Assembly (NCBI RefSeq): GCF_014637725.1
Contig: NZ_BMFC01000001.1
Location: 188,632 to 252,631 of the forward strand
From: Marivita lacus
GTDB taxonomy: Bacteria; Pseudomonadota; Alphaproteobacteria; Rhodobacterales; Rhodobacteraceae
Reading direction: 5' to 3'
Length of the DNA: 64,000 nt
This document shows, in pieces, positions 45,260 through 53,607 of this stretch (positions are counted from its first letter, which is position 1; the number at the start of each line of letters is the position of its first letter). Both the position numbers and the translations under genes were made by a program. The notes under the pieces were generated by a model that saw only the letters and a list, made by a program, of their open reading frames with translations, did not search any database and was not told the DNA's origin.

Positions 45260-46000
45260 GTGGATTTCTGGATCGTCGCGGGGCTGGCCTCGTTCCTGAT
45301 GGGCCTGTCGAAAGGCGGGGTGCCGATGATCGCGATCCTCGCGGTGCCGTTGATGTCCCTTTTCATGGACCCGGCCCGCGCAGCTGGCCTGTTGCTGCCG
45401 ATCTACATCGTGGCCGATGTCTATGCCGTCTACCTCTTCCGCAAGGCGTTCTCGCTCCGCAATATCAAGATCCTCCTGCCGGGTGCGGTCGTCGGCATCC
45501 TCGTGGGATTTGCCGCCGTGTCCTTCGTGCCGGGCGATGCGGGCAAGCTGCTGGTCGCGGGCATCGGGCTCTACTACCTGGCCACGGCGCTGCGGGGTCG
45601 GTTTTCCAAGACCCCCGTGGTGGCACGCCCCGCCGATGTGCCGCGCGGCCTATTCTGGGGCACCGTGACCGGGCTGACCAGCTATATCTCGCATGCCGGG
45701 GGGCCGCCCTACCAAGCCTATGTGCTGCCCCAAAAGCTCGACAAGATGGTCTATCTCGGCACCACGGCGATCTTTTTCTCCATCGTGAACCTGATCAAGG
45801 TCCCGCCCTTCATCCTTGCCGGGCAGATCACCTGGGACAGCGTCTCGCAGGCGGTCTGGCTCGCGCCCTTTGCCCTTGCCGGTGCCTGGAGCGGGTCGAT
45901 GATCTCGCGCGCGCTGCCCGAACGTGCATTCTTCATCCTGATCGAGATCGCGCTTGCAGTGGTGTCGTTCAAACTGCTCTACGAAGTGCTGCTGACCTGA
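45260..46000 (+). CDS. TauE/SafE-family sulfite or organosulfonate exporter-like protein
   Basis: This 246-residue membrane protein has seven to eight hydrophobic helices and two family repeats. The first opens with ASFLMGLSKGGVPM and the second with GTVTGLTSYISHAGGPPYQAYVLP, both hallmarks of the TauE/SafE family. Members export sulfite, sulfoacetate and other small anions; the actual substrate cannot be named here because no sulfonate gene is adjacent. The start is the GTG giving VDFWIVAGL at 45260; an ATG 19 codons upstream would place a soluble, Trp-containing segment before helix 1. Confidence 0.87.
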   Translation: MDFWIVAGLASFLMGLSKGGVPMIAILAVPLMSLFMDPARAAGLLLPIYIVADVYAVYLFRKAFSLRNIKILLPGAVVGILVGFAAVSFVPGDAGKLLVAGIGLYYLATALRGRFSKTPVVARPADVPRGLFWGTVTGLTSYISHAGGPPYQAYVLPQKLDKMVYLGTTAIFFSIVNLIKVPPFILAGQITWDSVSQAVWLAPFALAGAWSGSMISRALPERAFFILIEIALAVVSFKLLYEVLLT

Positions 46001-46084
46001 ACCGAGCAACAGCGCAAGATCGCCGGATTGACCTTCCCCCGCCACGCGGGCAGGTTGTGATGATAACCTGAACCCGGAGAACGT

Positions 46085-46999
46085 ATGTCCCCGCTGCGCG
46101 GAATGGTGCTGAAACTCAGCGCCGTCTTGCTATTCGTCTTCATGGCAGCCCTGATCAAGGCCAGCTCTGACGTCGTGCCGCCCGGCGAAGCGGTGTTCTT
46201 CCGGTCCTTTTTCGCGCTTCCCGTGATCATCGGCTGGCTGATCCTGCGGCGTGACCTCAGCACCGGCTTGCGCACCCGCAACCCCGCGGGGCATTTCTGG
46301 CGCGGCCTGATCGGCGTCAGTGCCATGGCGTGCGGATTTGCGGCACTTGGTCTCCTGCCCCTGCCCGAGGTCACGGTCCTGGGCTATGCCGCGCCGATCA
46401 TGACCGTGGTTTTCGCCGCGCTGTTGCTGGGGGAAAAGATACGGTTGGTGCGGATGTCAGCCGTCGTCATCGGTCTTGTTGGCGTCGTGATCGTGATGTT
46501 GCCACAACTGGGCAACGAGTCGATGGGAACGAGCGCCAAGTGGGGTGTGGCATTGGTTCTGGCCTCTGCCGCGTTCAAGGCTCTGGCGCATGTACATATC
46601 CGCAAGCTGGTCCAGCACGAAACCACATCGTCTGTCGTGTTCTATTTCGCCGTCACCGCAACCTGCCTGTCGCTGCTCACCTCGCCCTTCGGCTGGGTCA
46701 TGCCAGACGCGATCACGGCCAGTCAGCTGATCGGCGCGGGCTTCATAGGTGGGGTTGCGCAAATCCTGCTGACTGAGGCCTACCGCAATGCAGAGGCCGC
46801 GGTGATCGCCCCCTTCGATTACGCGTCGATTCTTTTTGCCCTGATCATCGGCTACACGGTCTTTGGCGAAATCCCGACCATCCACACGATGATCGGCTCT
46901 GTCGTCATCGTAGGGGCGGGTGTCCTGATCATCTGGCGGGAACGTCAACTGGGCGTCAAACGCGGCCCGGCCCGGTCAAACCTCACGCCGCACGGTTGA
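46085..46999 (+). CDS. DMT-superfamily (EamA) transporter
   Basis: This 304-residue inner-membrane protein has ten helices in two EamA repeats. VVPPGEAVFFRSFFALPVI in the first repeat and AEAAVIAPFDYASILFALIIGY in the second are the usual repeat landmarks (the latter read in two pieces, AEAAVIAPF and DYASILFALI). Several relatives are annotated as riboflavin or metabolite exporters, but the substrate cannot be assigned. CCCGGAG precedes the ATG. It is not closely related to the other DMT protein at 28.5 kb. accD follows 66 bases later. Confidence 0.88.
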   Translation: MSPLRGMVLKLSAVLLFVFMAALIKASSDVVPPGEAVFFRSFFALPVIIGWLILRRDLSTGLRTRNPAGHFWRGLIGVSAMACGFAALGLLPLPEVTVLGYAAPIMTVVFAALLLGEKIRLVRMSAVVIGLVGVVIVMLPQLGNESMGTSAKWGVALVLASAAFKALAHVHIRKLVQHETTSSVVFYFAVTATCLSLLTSPFGWVMPDAITASQLIGAGFIGGVAQILLTEAYRNAEAAVIAPFDYASILFALIIGYTVFGEIPTIHTMIGSVVIVGAGVLIIWRERQLGVKRGPARSNLTPHG

Positions 47000-47065
47000 T
47001 TGCATTTCCACGGCAAGGGCCTTAGATCACACGCAGCTAAGACAGGGTGACGGGAGCCGCACTGC

Positions 47066-47995
47066 ATGAACTGGATCACGAATTACGTCCGACCCCGGAT
47101 CAACTCGATCTTTTCGCGCCGCGAGATCCCCGAGAACCTCTGGGTCAAGTGTGACGATTGCGGAACGATGCTGTTCCACCGCGAAATGTCGGACAACCTC
47201 AATGTCTGCTCCAATTGCGGCCATCACATGAACATCACCCCCCGCGAACGCTTCGAGGGATTGTTCGACGGCGGTATCTTTACCGAGGTCGAGGTTCCCG
47301 AACCGCTGAACGATCCACTGCATTTCCGCGACCAGAAGAAATATCCCGACCGGATGCGGGCTGCCCAGAAATCCACCGGCGAAAAAGAGGCGATGCTGGT
47401 CGCCACCGGCGAAATCGGTCGCACGCCCATCGTGGCCGCAGCCCAGGACTTCAGCTTCATGGCAGGCTCCATGGGCATGTATGTCGGCAACGCGATCATC
47501 GCCGCCGCCGAGAAGGCCGTCGAACTGCGCCGACCGCTGGTGCTCTTTTCCGCAGCCGGCGGCGCACGCATGCAGGAAGGCATCCTGAGCCTCATGCAGA
47601 TGCCCCGCACCACCGTTGCGGTGCAGATGCTGAAAGAGGCGAACCTGCCCTATATCGTAATCCTGACCCATCCCACGACCGGCGGCGTGACCGCCTCCTA
47701 CGCGATGCTGGGCGATGTCCAGATCGCCGAACCCGGTGCCCTGATCTGCTTTGCCGGTCCGCGCGTGATCGAACAGACGATCCGCGAGAAACTGCCCGAA
47801 GGGTTCCAGCGCGCGGAATACCTGTTGGAACACGGAATGCTTGATCGGGTGACAGACCGCCGCAAGATGCCCAAGGAACTGGTGCAGATCATCCGGATGC
47901 TGATGCACATGCCCCCACCCGTGTCGGGCGATCTGCCCGCACCCGGCCCTGCCGACATCACGCCGGTGCCCCCGGCCCCTTCCGAACAGAAATGA
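47066..47995 (+). CDS. accD: Acetyl-CoA carboxylase carboxyltransferase beta subunit
   Basis: This 309-residue subunit, with AccA, transfers the carboxyl group from biotin to acetyl-CoA in the first step of fatty-acid synthesis. The N-terminal zinc ribbon has four Cys (KCDDCGTM and NVCSNCGHH) about residues 30-55. The crotonase-type core contains [19 protein letters not shown] and [19 protein letters not shown]. The C-terminal ~25 residues are Pro-rich and variable. The last bases overlap folC (ATGA), the same accD-folC order as in many proteobacteria. Confidence 0.97.
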   Translation: MNWITNYVRPRINSIFSRREIPENLWVKCDDCGTMLFHREMSDNLNVCSNCGHHMNITPRERFEGLFDGGIFTEVEVPEPLNDPLHFRDQKKYPDRMRAAQKSTGEKEAMLVATGEIGRTPIVAAAQDFSFMAGSMGMYVGNAIIAAAEKAVELRRPLVLFSAAGGARMQEGILSLMQMPRTTVAVQMLKEANLPYIVILTHPTTGGVTASYAMLGDVQIAEPGALICFAGPRVIEQTIREKLPEGFQRAEYLLEHGMLDRVTDRRKMPKELVQIIRMLMHMPPPVSGDLPAPGPADITPVPPAPSEQK

Positions 47996-49272
47996 TGAAC
48001 ACACAAACCGGGTCGGACGTCATCCTTGAACGGATGATGTCTCTGCATCCCAAGGTGATCGACCTCACCCTGGATCGTGTCTGGCATCTTCTGGCAGCGC
48101 TGGATCACCCCGAACGCACGCTGCCGCCGGTGATCCATATCGCGGGCACCAATGGCAAGGGATCGACACAGGCGATGATCCGCGCCGGGCTGGAGGCCGT
48201 GGGCAACAGCGTTCACGCCTATACCTCGCCGCATCTTGCGCGGTTTCACGAACGCATCCGTCTCGCCGGAGATCTCATTTCCGAAGCGCACCTGACCGAT
48301 ATTCTGGACGAATGCTACCGCGCCAATGACGGTGCGACGATCACCTATTTCGAGATCACAACCTGCGCCGCCCTGCTGGCCTTTGCACGCACTCCTGCCG
48401 ATTACACGCTGCTGGAGGTTGGACTGGGCGGTCGGCTTGACGCGACCAACGTGATCGACACACCCGCGCTGACCATCATCACCCCTGTCTCCATGGATCA
48501 CGAAAGCTATCTGGGTGACACTCTTGCCAAGATTGCGGGCGAAAAGGCCGGGATCATCAAGCGCGGCGTGCCCTGCATCGTCGGTCCACAGCACGACGAC
48601 GCGATGGACGTGATCGAGGCGCAGGCGGCCCGACTTGGCGCGCCTTTGCTGGCCTACGGACAGCACTGGCATGTCGGCGAAGAGCGGGGCCGGCTGGTCT
48701 ATCAGGACGAAACCAGCCTGCTGGACCTCGACCTGCCCAACCTGCCGGGACAGCACCAAATCCAGAACGCAGGTGCGGCGCTTGCAGCGTTGCGCTATCT
48801 GAACATGCCCGAGGCCGCGTTTGACGGCGCGGTGCAAAATGCGCGCTGGCCTGCACGGATGCAGCACCTCAAGGGCACATCCCTGAACGATCTGGCACCG
48901 CAAACCGACCTCTGGCTCGATGGCGGGCACAACCCCTCGGCAGGCGAGGCGTTGGCCACCCACCTGCGCAGCCTTCCCAAACGTCCGACCTATCTGATCT
49001 GCGGCATGCTCAACACCAAGGACGTGCGCGGCTACCTGCGGCCCCTGGCCGGTATCGCCGACCACCTGACCGCAATCTCCATTCCCGGAGAGGCCAACAC
49101 CCTGAGTGCGGAAGACACTGAACAAGCGGCGCGCGATGTCGGTCTGAAGGCAGATCAGGCCGACAGTGTGGAAACCGCGCTGACGCAGATTGCAGCAAAT
49201 GAACCGCAGGCGCGCGTGTTGATTTGCGGATCGCTCTACCTTGCCGGGCATGTGCTGCGCCGGATCGGTTGA
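47992..49272 (+). CDS. folC: Bifunctional folylpolyglutamate synthase/dihydrofolate synthase
   Basis: This 426-residue Mur-ligase-type enzyme adds glutamate to dihydropteroate and to folates. The ATP loop is [15 protein letters not shown] near residue 55, with the ribose/Mg motif [15 protein letters not shown] and the substrate segment [16 protein letters not shown]. The C-terminal domain begins [20 protein letters not shown] occurs at the start; the first overlaps the accD stop. The gene ends 27 bases before a promoter region for the rhodanese-LysM pair. Confidence 0.96.
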   Translation: MMNTQTGSDVILERMMSLHPKVIDLTLDRVWHLLAALDHPERTLPPVIHIAGTNGKGSTQAMIRAGLEAVGNSVHAYTSPHLARFHERIRLAGDLISEAHLTDILDECYRANDGATITYFEITTCAALLAFARTPADYTLLEVGLGGRLDATNVIDTPALTIITPVSMDHESYLGDTLAKIAGEKAGIIKRGVPCIVGPQHDDAMDVIEAQAARLGAPLLAYGQHWHVGEERGRLVYQDETSLLDLDLPNLPGQHQIQNAGAALAALRYLNMPEAAFDGAVQNARWPARMQHLKGTSLNDLAPQTDLWLDGGHNPSAGEALATHLRSLPKRPTYLICGMLNTKDVRGYLRPLAGIADHLTAISIPGEANTLSAEDTEQAARDVGLKADQADSVETALTQIAANEPQARVLICGSLYLAGHVLRRIG

Positions 49273-49287
49273 CCCAAATTTCGATCA

Positions 49288-49305
49288 GGTCACTTTATAT
49301 TGACC
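49288..49305. promoter_or_regulatory. Palindrome GGTCA-N8-TGACC overlapping a -35 element
   Basis: An inverted repeat with 5-bp arms and eight A+T-rich bases between them ends exactly on the TTGACC -35 box of the next promoter. A bound repressor would cover the promoter. The arms equal those of the site at 32925, but the spacing differs by one base. Confidence 0.4.
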
Positions 49306-49329
49306 AAATTGCCCCAAATCGCCTATATA
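49300..49329 (+). promoter_or_regulatory. Sigma70-type promoter for the rhodanese-LysM operon
   Basis: TTGACC at 49300-49305, 18 bases, then TATATA at 49324-49329 give a plausible vegetative promoter. Transcription would start near 49336, about 43 bases before the ATG of the rhodanese gene. Confidence 0.5.
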
Positions 49330-49378
49330 TCGATAAAAAAGAGCAGTGCCCACATTAAAGGGGCAAATAGGTGGCTTA

Positions 49379-49963
49379 ATGGTATCAGCACGGTGCGCCG
49401 TCAGTGCAGCATGGATTGCTGCAGGCAGCCCGGTGATCGCGCAATCCGCAGCGATCACGGAAAGCGCAAGCGCGTTCTCATTTACCATGAATGGCGCGGA
49501 ATTGACGATCTCCCGCATCGGCCCGTCCTGCCCCTCCTCCTGCATCCAACCCATGACGGCAGCCGCTGGCGTCGAAACGCTTGGCGAACTCGAAGTCATC
49601 GGCTTCCTGCAGAGCGCGGTCAGCGCTGGCTCCGGCCTTCTGATCGACGTCCGCATGCCCGGGACGTTCTCGTCGGGTTCGGTGCCCGGTGCGGTCAATG
49701 TGCCTGTCGCCACCTTCCTGCCGGACAACCCCTATCGCGCGGACCTGCTGTCTGCCCTCGGTGTGAGCAACCCTGAAACGGCACCCGGATTTGCCGGGGC
49801 CTTCACGCTTGCGATCTTTGGCAACGGCCCCGATGACAGCACCGCGCGCGACGCGATCCAGCATCTTTTGGGGGCAGGATATCCGGCAGCCAAGATCAAG
49901 TATTACCGGGGCGGTGCATCGACCTGGAGCGCGCTTGGCCTCAACATATCGGTGGGACAATGA
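49379..49963 (+). CDS. Periplasmic rhodanese-fold protein lacking the active cysteine
   Basis: This 194-residue protein has a signal peptide (MVSARCAVSAAWIAAGSPVIAQ, in two pieces: MVSARCAVSAA and WIAAGSPVIAQ) and a rhodanese-like domain from about residue 70. The entry motif is LLIDVRMPGTFSSGSVPGA, split as LLIDVRMPG and GSVPGAVNVP. The catalytic loop, usually FCNGPWC or a similar Cys-containing loop, reads AIFGNGPDDS here, so no cysteine stands where the nucleophile should be. The C-terminal YYRGGASTWSALGL is well preserved. It is therefore probably a binding or scaffold domain. AGGTGG precedes the ATG. The stop overlaps the LysM gene (ATGA). Confidence 0.8.
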   Translation: MVSARCAVSAAWIAAGSPVIAQSAAITESASAFSFTMNGAELTISRIGPSCPSSCIQPMTAAAGVETLGELEVIGFLQSAVSAGSGLLIDVRMPGTFSSGSVPGAVNVPVATFLPDNPYRADLLSALGVSNPETAPGFAGAFTLAIFGNGPDDSTARDAIQHLLGAGYPAAKIKYYRGGASTWSALGLNISVGQ

Positions 49964-50619
49964 TGCACAGCTCCAGACATGCCGGTCTGATCCGGATGGC
50001 CCTGATGGGCACCGCCTTCATTGCGCTGACCATCGTTCTGATCGTGTTCCAGCCGGGCTCTCCGCGCCACGCGCAAAGCAGCTTTGAGCCCGACACATCC
50101 CCCACAGTCACGCGGGCCGATCCGCTGGCACAGCCCGCCGTGATCGCTCAGCCGGTCACTGTCGCGCCCCTTGCACAAGCGCCTGCATCCACGGTGCAAT
50201 CCCAGATCGCCATCCCTGTCCAGAGCTTGGGCGAAACGAGCGGTCAGCCGACCAACATGCGCGACATGACGTTCAGCGCAATCTCGAACCTGAAATCCGT
50301 CACCACCGGCGAGACCCCGGCCCCCGGTCAACCGGGCAGCCTGCTGCACAGCGTCGTGCAGCGCAGCATCGCCAACGGCACCCCGGCGCCGACGGCAACC
50401 CGCCCCGTCACCCTGATCGAGCCGGTCAGCACAGGCACCCCGCGCACACCCTCGACCAGATCGTATTTCGTGCGTCCCGGCGACACCTTGCTGAGCATCG
50501 CGATCAAGCTCTACGGCGACACCTCCATGTCGTCCGAGATTTTCCGTCAGAACGCGAGCACCATGTCCAGCCCGGACAGCCTCAAGCCCGGAATGGTGTT
50601 GAATTTGCCTGCGCATTAG
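49960..50619 (+). CDS. Single-pass membrane protein with C-terminal LysM domain
   Basis: This 219-residue protein has one N-terminal membrane helix (residues 11-30, LIRMALMGTAFIALTIVLIV). A long Pro/Ala/Thr-rich periplasmic linker follows to about residue 165. A LysM domain occupies the last 50 residues, with YFVRPGDTLLSIAIKLYGD and LKPGMVLNLP as its characteristic ends. It should tether to peptidoglycan. It is made with the cysteine-less rhodanese as one translational unit, which suggests the two form a cell-wall-associated complex of unknown purpose. Confidence 0.85.
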   Translation: MMHSSRHAGLIRMALMGTAFIALTIVLIVFQPGSPRHAQSSFEPDTSPTVTRADPLAQPAVIAQPVTVAPLAQAPASTVQSQIAIPVQSLGETSGQPTNMRDMTFSAISNLKSVTTGETPAPGQPGSLLHSVVQRSIANGTPAPTATRPVTLIEPVSTGTPRTPSTRSYFVRPGDTLLSIAIKLYGDTSMSSEIFRQNASTMSSPDSLKPGMVLNLPAH

Positions 50620-50681
50620 CCGCAACATCTGGGTAAACCCTCAACATTTGCAAAATTGATGCGAATGACTATCTAAATATT

Positions 50682-50953
50682 GACCAGAGAGAATCACTGT
50701 GGCACAACATTCACAGAGTTCGTGACTTGCTTTGAAAGTGACCACGGAACAGGAGATTACACGGTATCCCAGTTCGTGTTGAATTGGTTTGCCAAAGCTC
50801 CGGCACAATGCTCGGAACCGACCAGAACGACCCATACCTCGAAGACCCCTCTGGCGCTCCCTCGCGCCTCCATCGACGTAAGGTATAGCAAGGACCTGAA
50901 CACAGGCGAGAATGATCGAGCAGCCTCAGAGGTCCTTCGGGACCTCTTTTTTT
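50682..50953 (+). ncRNA. Candidate small RNA gene ending at a strong terminator
   Basis: The 337 bases between the LysM gene and zapE hold no convincing protein gene, yet end in an excellent plus-strand terminator. A promoter-like TTGCAA-N16-TATCTA at 50648-50675 would start a transcript near 50682, giving about 270 nucleotides. A second -35-like TTGACC lies at 50680. It could instead be a long 3' extension of the LysM mRNA. It matches none of tmRNA, RNase P RNA or 4.5S RNA as I know them. A 26-codon frame starting at the ATG near 50808 lacks a ribosome binding site. Confidence 0.4.
50928..50953 (+). terminator. Strong Rho-independent terminator with UUCG loop
   Basis: AGAGGTCC, loop TTCG and GGACCTCT form a perfect 8-bp stem, followed directly by a run of T residues. 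The UUCG tetraloop and U-tract make this the clearest plus-strand terminator in the window. It ends three bases before the stop codon of the opposite-strand zapE. Confidence 0.92.
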
Positions 50954-50956
50954 CGC

Positions 50957-52015
50957 TCAGACCTCGCCCCAGCCCTCGGCCTGCATCTCGCGCAATCGGC
51001 TTGCGGTGCGTTCGAATTCAAACGTCCCGGTCCCCTCGACATAAAGCATCTCGGGCTCTGCCGCAGCAGACGCGATCAGCCGCACCTTCGCCTCGTAAAG
51101 CGCATCGATCAACGTGACGAACCGCTTGGCCTCGTTGAAGTTCTGGCGGCTCAGTCGCGGAATGTCCTCCATGATCAACACCCTCACCGCATCCGCCAGC
51201 GCAAGGTAATCCGCCGGACCCAGCATGCGCCCGCACAGATCGTAGAACTTCGCCCGCGCGACCCCGTTGTGGAACCGGGGCAGCTCGATCTGGCGGCCCT
51301 GCACATGCAGCGTCAGGCTGTGCTGTTCGCCGCCGGTCAGTTCGGTCCAGATGCGGTTGATCGCCTCTTTGGCCGGTGAATCATTGGGTGCGAAATACAC
51401 CTGCTCTCCCGCCAGACGGTCCTGTCGGTAGTCGGTCGGCGAGGTCAGTTCATGCACCACCATCCGGGTCTTGATCATGTCGATGAAGGGCAGGAAAATC
51501 TGCCGGTTCAGCCCGTCCTTGTAGAGATCGTCCGGCACACGGTTCGATGTGGTGACAACCACCACACCCGCAGCGAAGAGCTTTTCGAACAGGCGTCCGA
51601 CGATCATCGCGTCGGTGATATCGGTGATCTGCATTTCGTCGAACGCCAACAGACGCACCGAACCCGAAACCGATTTCGCCACCGGCTTGATCGCATCCTC
51701 GACCCCGTCCTTGCGGGCCTGGTGAATGGCCGCGTGGATTTCCTGCATGAAGGCATGGAAATGCACCCGTCGCGCAGGGGCGTTCAGGCTTTCGACGAAC
51801 AGATCCATCAGCATCGACTTGCCGCGCCCGACCCCGCCCCACAGGTAAAGCCCTTTGGGCGGTTCGGGTGCCTTGCGAAACAGGCCTTTCCGCACCGGCG
51901 CGGCCAGTGCCGCACGGATACGCTCGAATTCAGGAAGCACCGCCTCTTGCGCGGGGTCAGGGGTCAGAGACCCGTCCGCAACACGGGCGGCGTATATCTC
52001 GGGCAATGTCGTCAT
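50957..52015 (-). CDS. zapE: Cell division protein ZapE (AFG1-like ATPase)
   Basis: This 352-residue AAA-type ATPase is homologous to E. coli ZapE, which associates with FtsZ rings, and to mitochondrial AFG1. Walker A is LWGGVGRGKSMLMD near residue 60, Walker B is LLAFDEMQITDITDA and the sensor piece is VVTTSNRVPDDLY. FHAFMQEIHAAIHQ is a family hallmark. Its C-terminal part contains FNEAKRFVTLIDALYE. It is followed on the minus strand by nothing and preceded by the DUF2794 gene after 41 bases, likely one transcript. Confidence 0.93.
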   Translation of the reverse strand: MTTLPEIYAARVADGSLTPDPAQEAVLPEFERIRAALAAPVRKGLFRKAPEPPKGLYLWGGVGRGKSMLMDLFVESLNAPARRVHFHAFMQEIHAAIHQARKDGVEDAIKPVAKSVSGSVRLLAFDEMQITDITDAMIVGRLFEKLFAAGVVVVTTSNRVPDDLYKDGLNRQIFLPFIDMIKTRMVVHELTSPTDYRQDRLAGEQVYFAPNDSPAKEAINRIWTELTGGEQHSLTLHVQGRQIELPRFHNGVARAKFYDLCGRMLGPADYLALADAVRVLIMEDIPRLSRQNFNEAKRFVTLIDALYEAKVRLIASAAAEPEMLYVEGTGTFEFERTASRLREMQAEGWGEV

Positions 52016-52056
52016 GACCGCCGATTACCGCGTCTTCGAGCGATTGTGGAGAGGCG

Positions 52057-52398
52057 TTATTCGACGGCGCGGATCAATTTGCGCTCAAGCACCCGGAGCA
52101 CCATGCGCAGGTCATGGCCCCGCTTGAGCACCTGACCGTCGATGCCGATGACAGCGTATTGTCCCTGGCGGTTGCGCATCTTGGGGCGCTTTTCGATACG
52201 GTAGAGCGGGTTTTCCGCCGTCCGACGAAAGACCGAGAACACCGCAACGTCACGCAGGGTCGAGATGCCGTAATCCCGCCATTCCCCGGCGGCCACCATG
52301 CGCCCGTAGATCGACAATATCTCGTTCAGCTCGGTTCGGTGGAAGGCCACCTGCTCGGGCGTGGACGCGTGTGTTTGGAACGGTGTGATACTGTTCAT
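52057..52398 (-). CDS. DUF2794 family protein
   Basis: This is a 113-residue basic soluble protein. The regions HRTELNEILSIYGRMVAAGEWRDYGI (read as HRTELNEILSIYG and AAGEWRDYGI), PLYRIEKRPKMRNRQGQYAV and RGHDLRMVLRVLERKLI (short pieces) correspond to the DUF2794 family, confined largely to alphaproteobacteria. Function is unknown. The preceding start region has only a weak ribosome binding site. It sits directly upstream of zapE on the same strand, which may reflect shared expression. Confidence 0.85.
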   Translation of the reverse strand: MNSITPFQTHASTPEQVAFHRTELNEILSIYGRMVAAGEWRDYGISTLRDVAVFSVFRRTAENPLYRIEKRPKMRNRQGQYAVIGIDGQVLKRGHDLRMVLRVLERKLIRAVE

Positions 52399-52522
52399 AT
52401 TTCATGATGTGGTCAGGGTGGCGTGTAAATCAAGCGTTTTGACAGGTGTCCCTGACCGCCGTTGCAAATTCATCCGCTCATGACGAATTGTGTTTCGCTG
52501 CGAACGGGTCGAAGGCGCGGAT

Positions 52523-52551
52523 TTGATCGAAAACCGCAAATGGTGTATAGG
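52523..52551 (+). promoter_or_regulatory. Sigma70-type promoter for the 60-residue protein gene
   Basis: TTGATC at 52523-52528, 17 bases, then TATAGG at 52546-52551. Transcription would begin near 52558, giving a leader of about 107 bases that contains the hairpin GGGGC-ACAA-GCCCC and a short upstream open frame. Confidence 0.5.
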
Positions 52552-52567
52552 TTGCATTCCCTCGGCG

Positions 52568-52645
52568 ATGACCGGAGCGCGGGGCACAAGCCCCAAAGGC
52601 TCTGACGACAAGACGGCGAAAGCCTTTTGCGCAGCCTATCGCTGA
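52568..52645 (+). CDS. Possible 25-codon leader frame upstream of a small protein gene
   Basis: An ATG at 52568 opens a 25-codon frame (MTGARGTSPKGSDDKTAKAF...) ending in TGA, 19 bases before the 60-residue gene and in a different frame. It lies wholly in the predicted mRNA leader. No good ribosome binding site precedes it, so it may be chance. If translated, it could act as a leader peptide. Confidence 0.25.
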   Translation: MTGARGTSPKGSDDKTAKAFCAAYR

Positions 52646-52664
52646 GGCAGCAAAGGAGGAACCC

Positions 52665-52847
52665 ATGGATGCCATGAAAGCAAGCGAGATTGCACATGCG
52701 CTGTATCGTGTGCGCGGTGATCGGGCGGAGTACGAAGCTGCCCAGCGGGAGCAGGACTTCACCGCTGCCGGCAACGAAGAGGAGGCGGGATACTGGCGGG
52801 CGATCCGGGGCAGCATCCGCCGGATGCGCGGCGCGAACGAAAGCTGA
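52665..52847 (+). CDS. Small conserved-looking protein of unknown function
   Basis: This is a 60-residue soluble protein, highly charged and predicted mostly helical (ASEIAHALYRVRGDRAEYEA, then YWRAIRGSIRRMRG). It has the best ribosome binding site in the area (AAAGGAGGA), and a promoter 110 bases upstream. Coding character is good despite its length: there is a clear bias to G and C in third positions. The function is not recognised. No neighbouring gene in the same direction follows, so it is monocistronic. Confidence 0.72.
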   Translation: MDAMKASEIAHALYRVRGDRAEYEAAQREQDFTAAGNEEEAGYWRAIRGSIRRMRGANES

Positions 52848-53028
52848 GGCAAACCGCAGCGTCAGGATATGCGGCTTAGGTCCGTTCCGGCCCCAATGTT
52901 TCGCGCGCGAAACAAAAGGACCGGAACGGACCATTTAAGCGTTTGTTAACAATTGGCTTTCGCAAGATTTCCCGCCTCGCGCCACAAGGGCCATGAGCGT
53001 GAGGACTTGCCTGCGAACCGATCCCGCT

Positions 53029-53484
53029 TCACGGTCTGAGATAGGAATACCCTTGCTGTTGCAGTTCCATCAAGCGGACTGCGCCAGAGGGGACCACGAC
53101 AGCTTCGCTGAGGAGTGGAACATCCTTTTGAGATTTCTGCTTCATGGATTCGACCGTGTTGAGACAGGCCGAAAACGAGATGTTGTCCATTTCGAGTGCC
53201 ATGACCGAAATACGCTGCGCGACGGGCGACGTGTCGGCGCGCAGCATGTGCAGGCCCGGTCCGTAGGTGACGATTTCGATGATCACCTCTTCGCCTTGCG
53301 CTTCGTAATGGGCCGCGATGTTCTGGGCGTTGTTGAGCGCCATGTTCATGGTCTGGATGCTTTCTTCATCAACATGAATGGCAACCTTGTTGACCGTTTC
53401 GGCATGGGCCAGATGCGCGCCCAGAATCAATGCGGCGACCGCCATGGCAAGCCGCGCCATCATCTGCGTTGGGTTCAGTGTCAT
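53029..53484 (-). CDS. Periplasmic DsrE/TusD-like protein
   Basis: This 151-residue protein has a signal peptide (residues 1-28, ending AHLAHA). The fold looks like the DsrE/DsrF/TusD family: KVAIHVDEESIQTMNMALNN opens the first strand, and a lone conserved-type Cys sits in ISFSACLNTVESM. The usual DsrE proteins are cytoplasmic sulfur carriers, whereas signal-peptide versions occur widely in proteobacteria with unknown function. GGGAGG precedes the ATG. The gene lies downstream of imuB on the same strand, 123 bases away, probably with its own promoter. Confidence 0.82.
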   Translation of the reverse strand: MTLNPTQMMARLAMAVAALILGAHLAHAETVNKVAIHVDEESIQTMNMALNNAQNIAAHYEAQGEEVIIEIVTYGPGLHMLRADTSPVAQRISVMALEMDNISFSACLNTVESMKQKSQKDVPLLSEAVVVPSGAVRLMELQQQGYSYLRP

Positions 53485-53607
53485 CTCGTTTTCCTCCCTG
53501 AGACGTTTGCGTGTCCCAGCCTGTCAAACTCGCTCCTCATCCGCAATAAATATTCATATCTGAGAATATCATTTTCCCGGCCGACGACTTCGCATCGGAA
53601 TGGGTCC

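Noticed and set aside
50680-51117. A 145-codon plus-strand frame across the candidate sRNA and into zapE.
   Set aside because: It reads through a strong terminator and into antisense of zapE, and the protein has no recognisable pattern.
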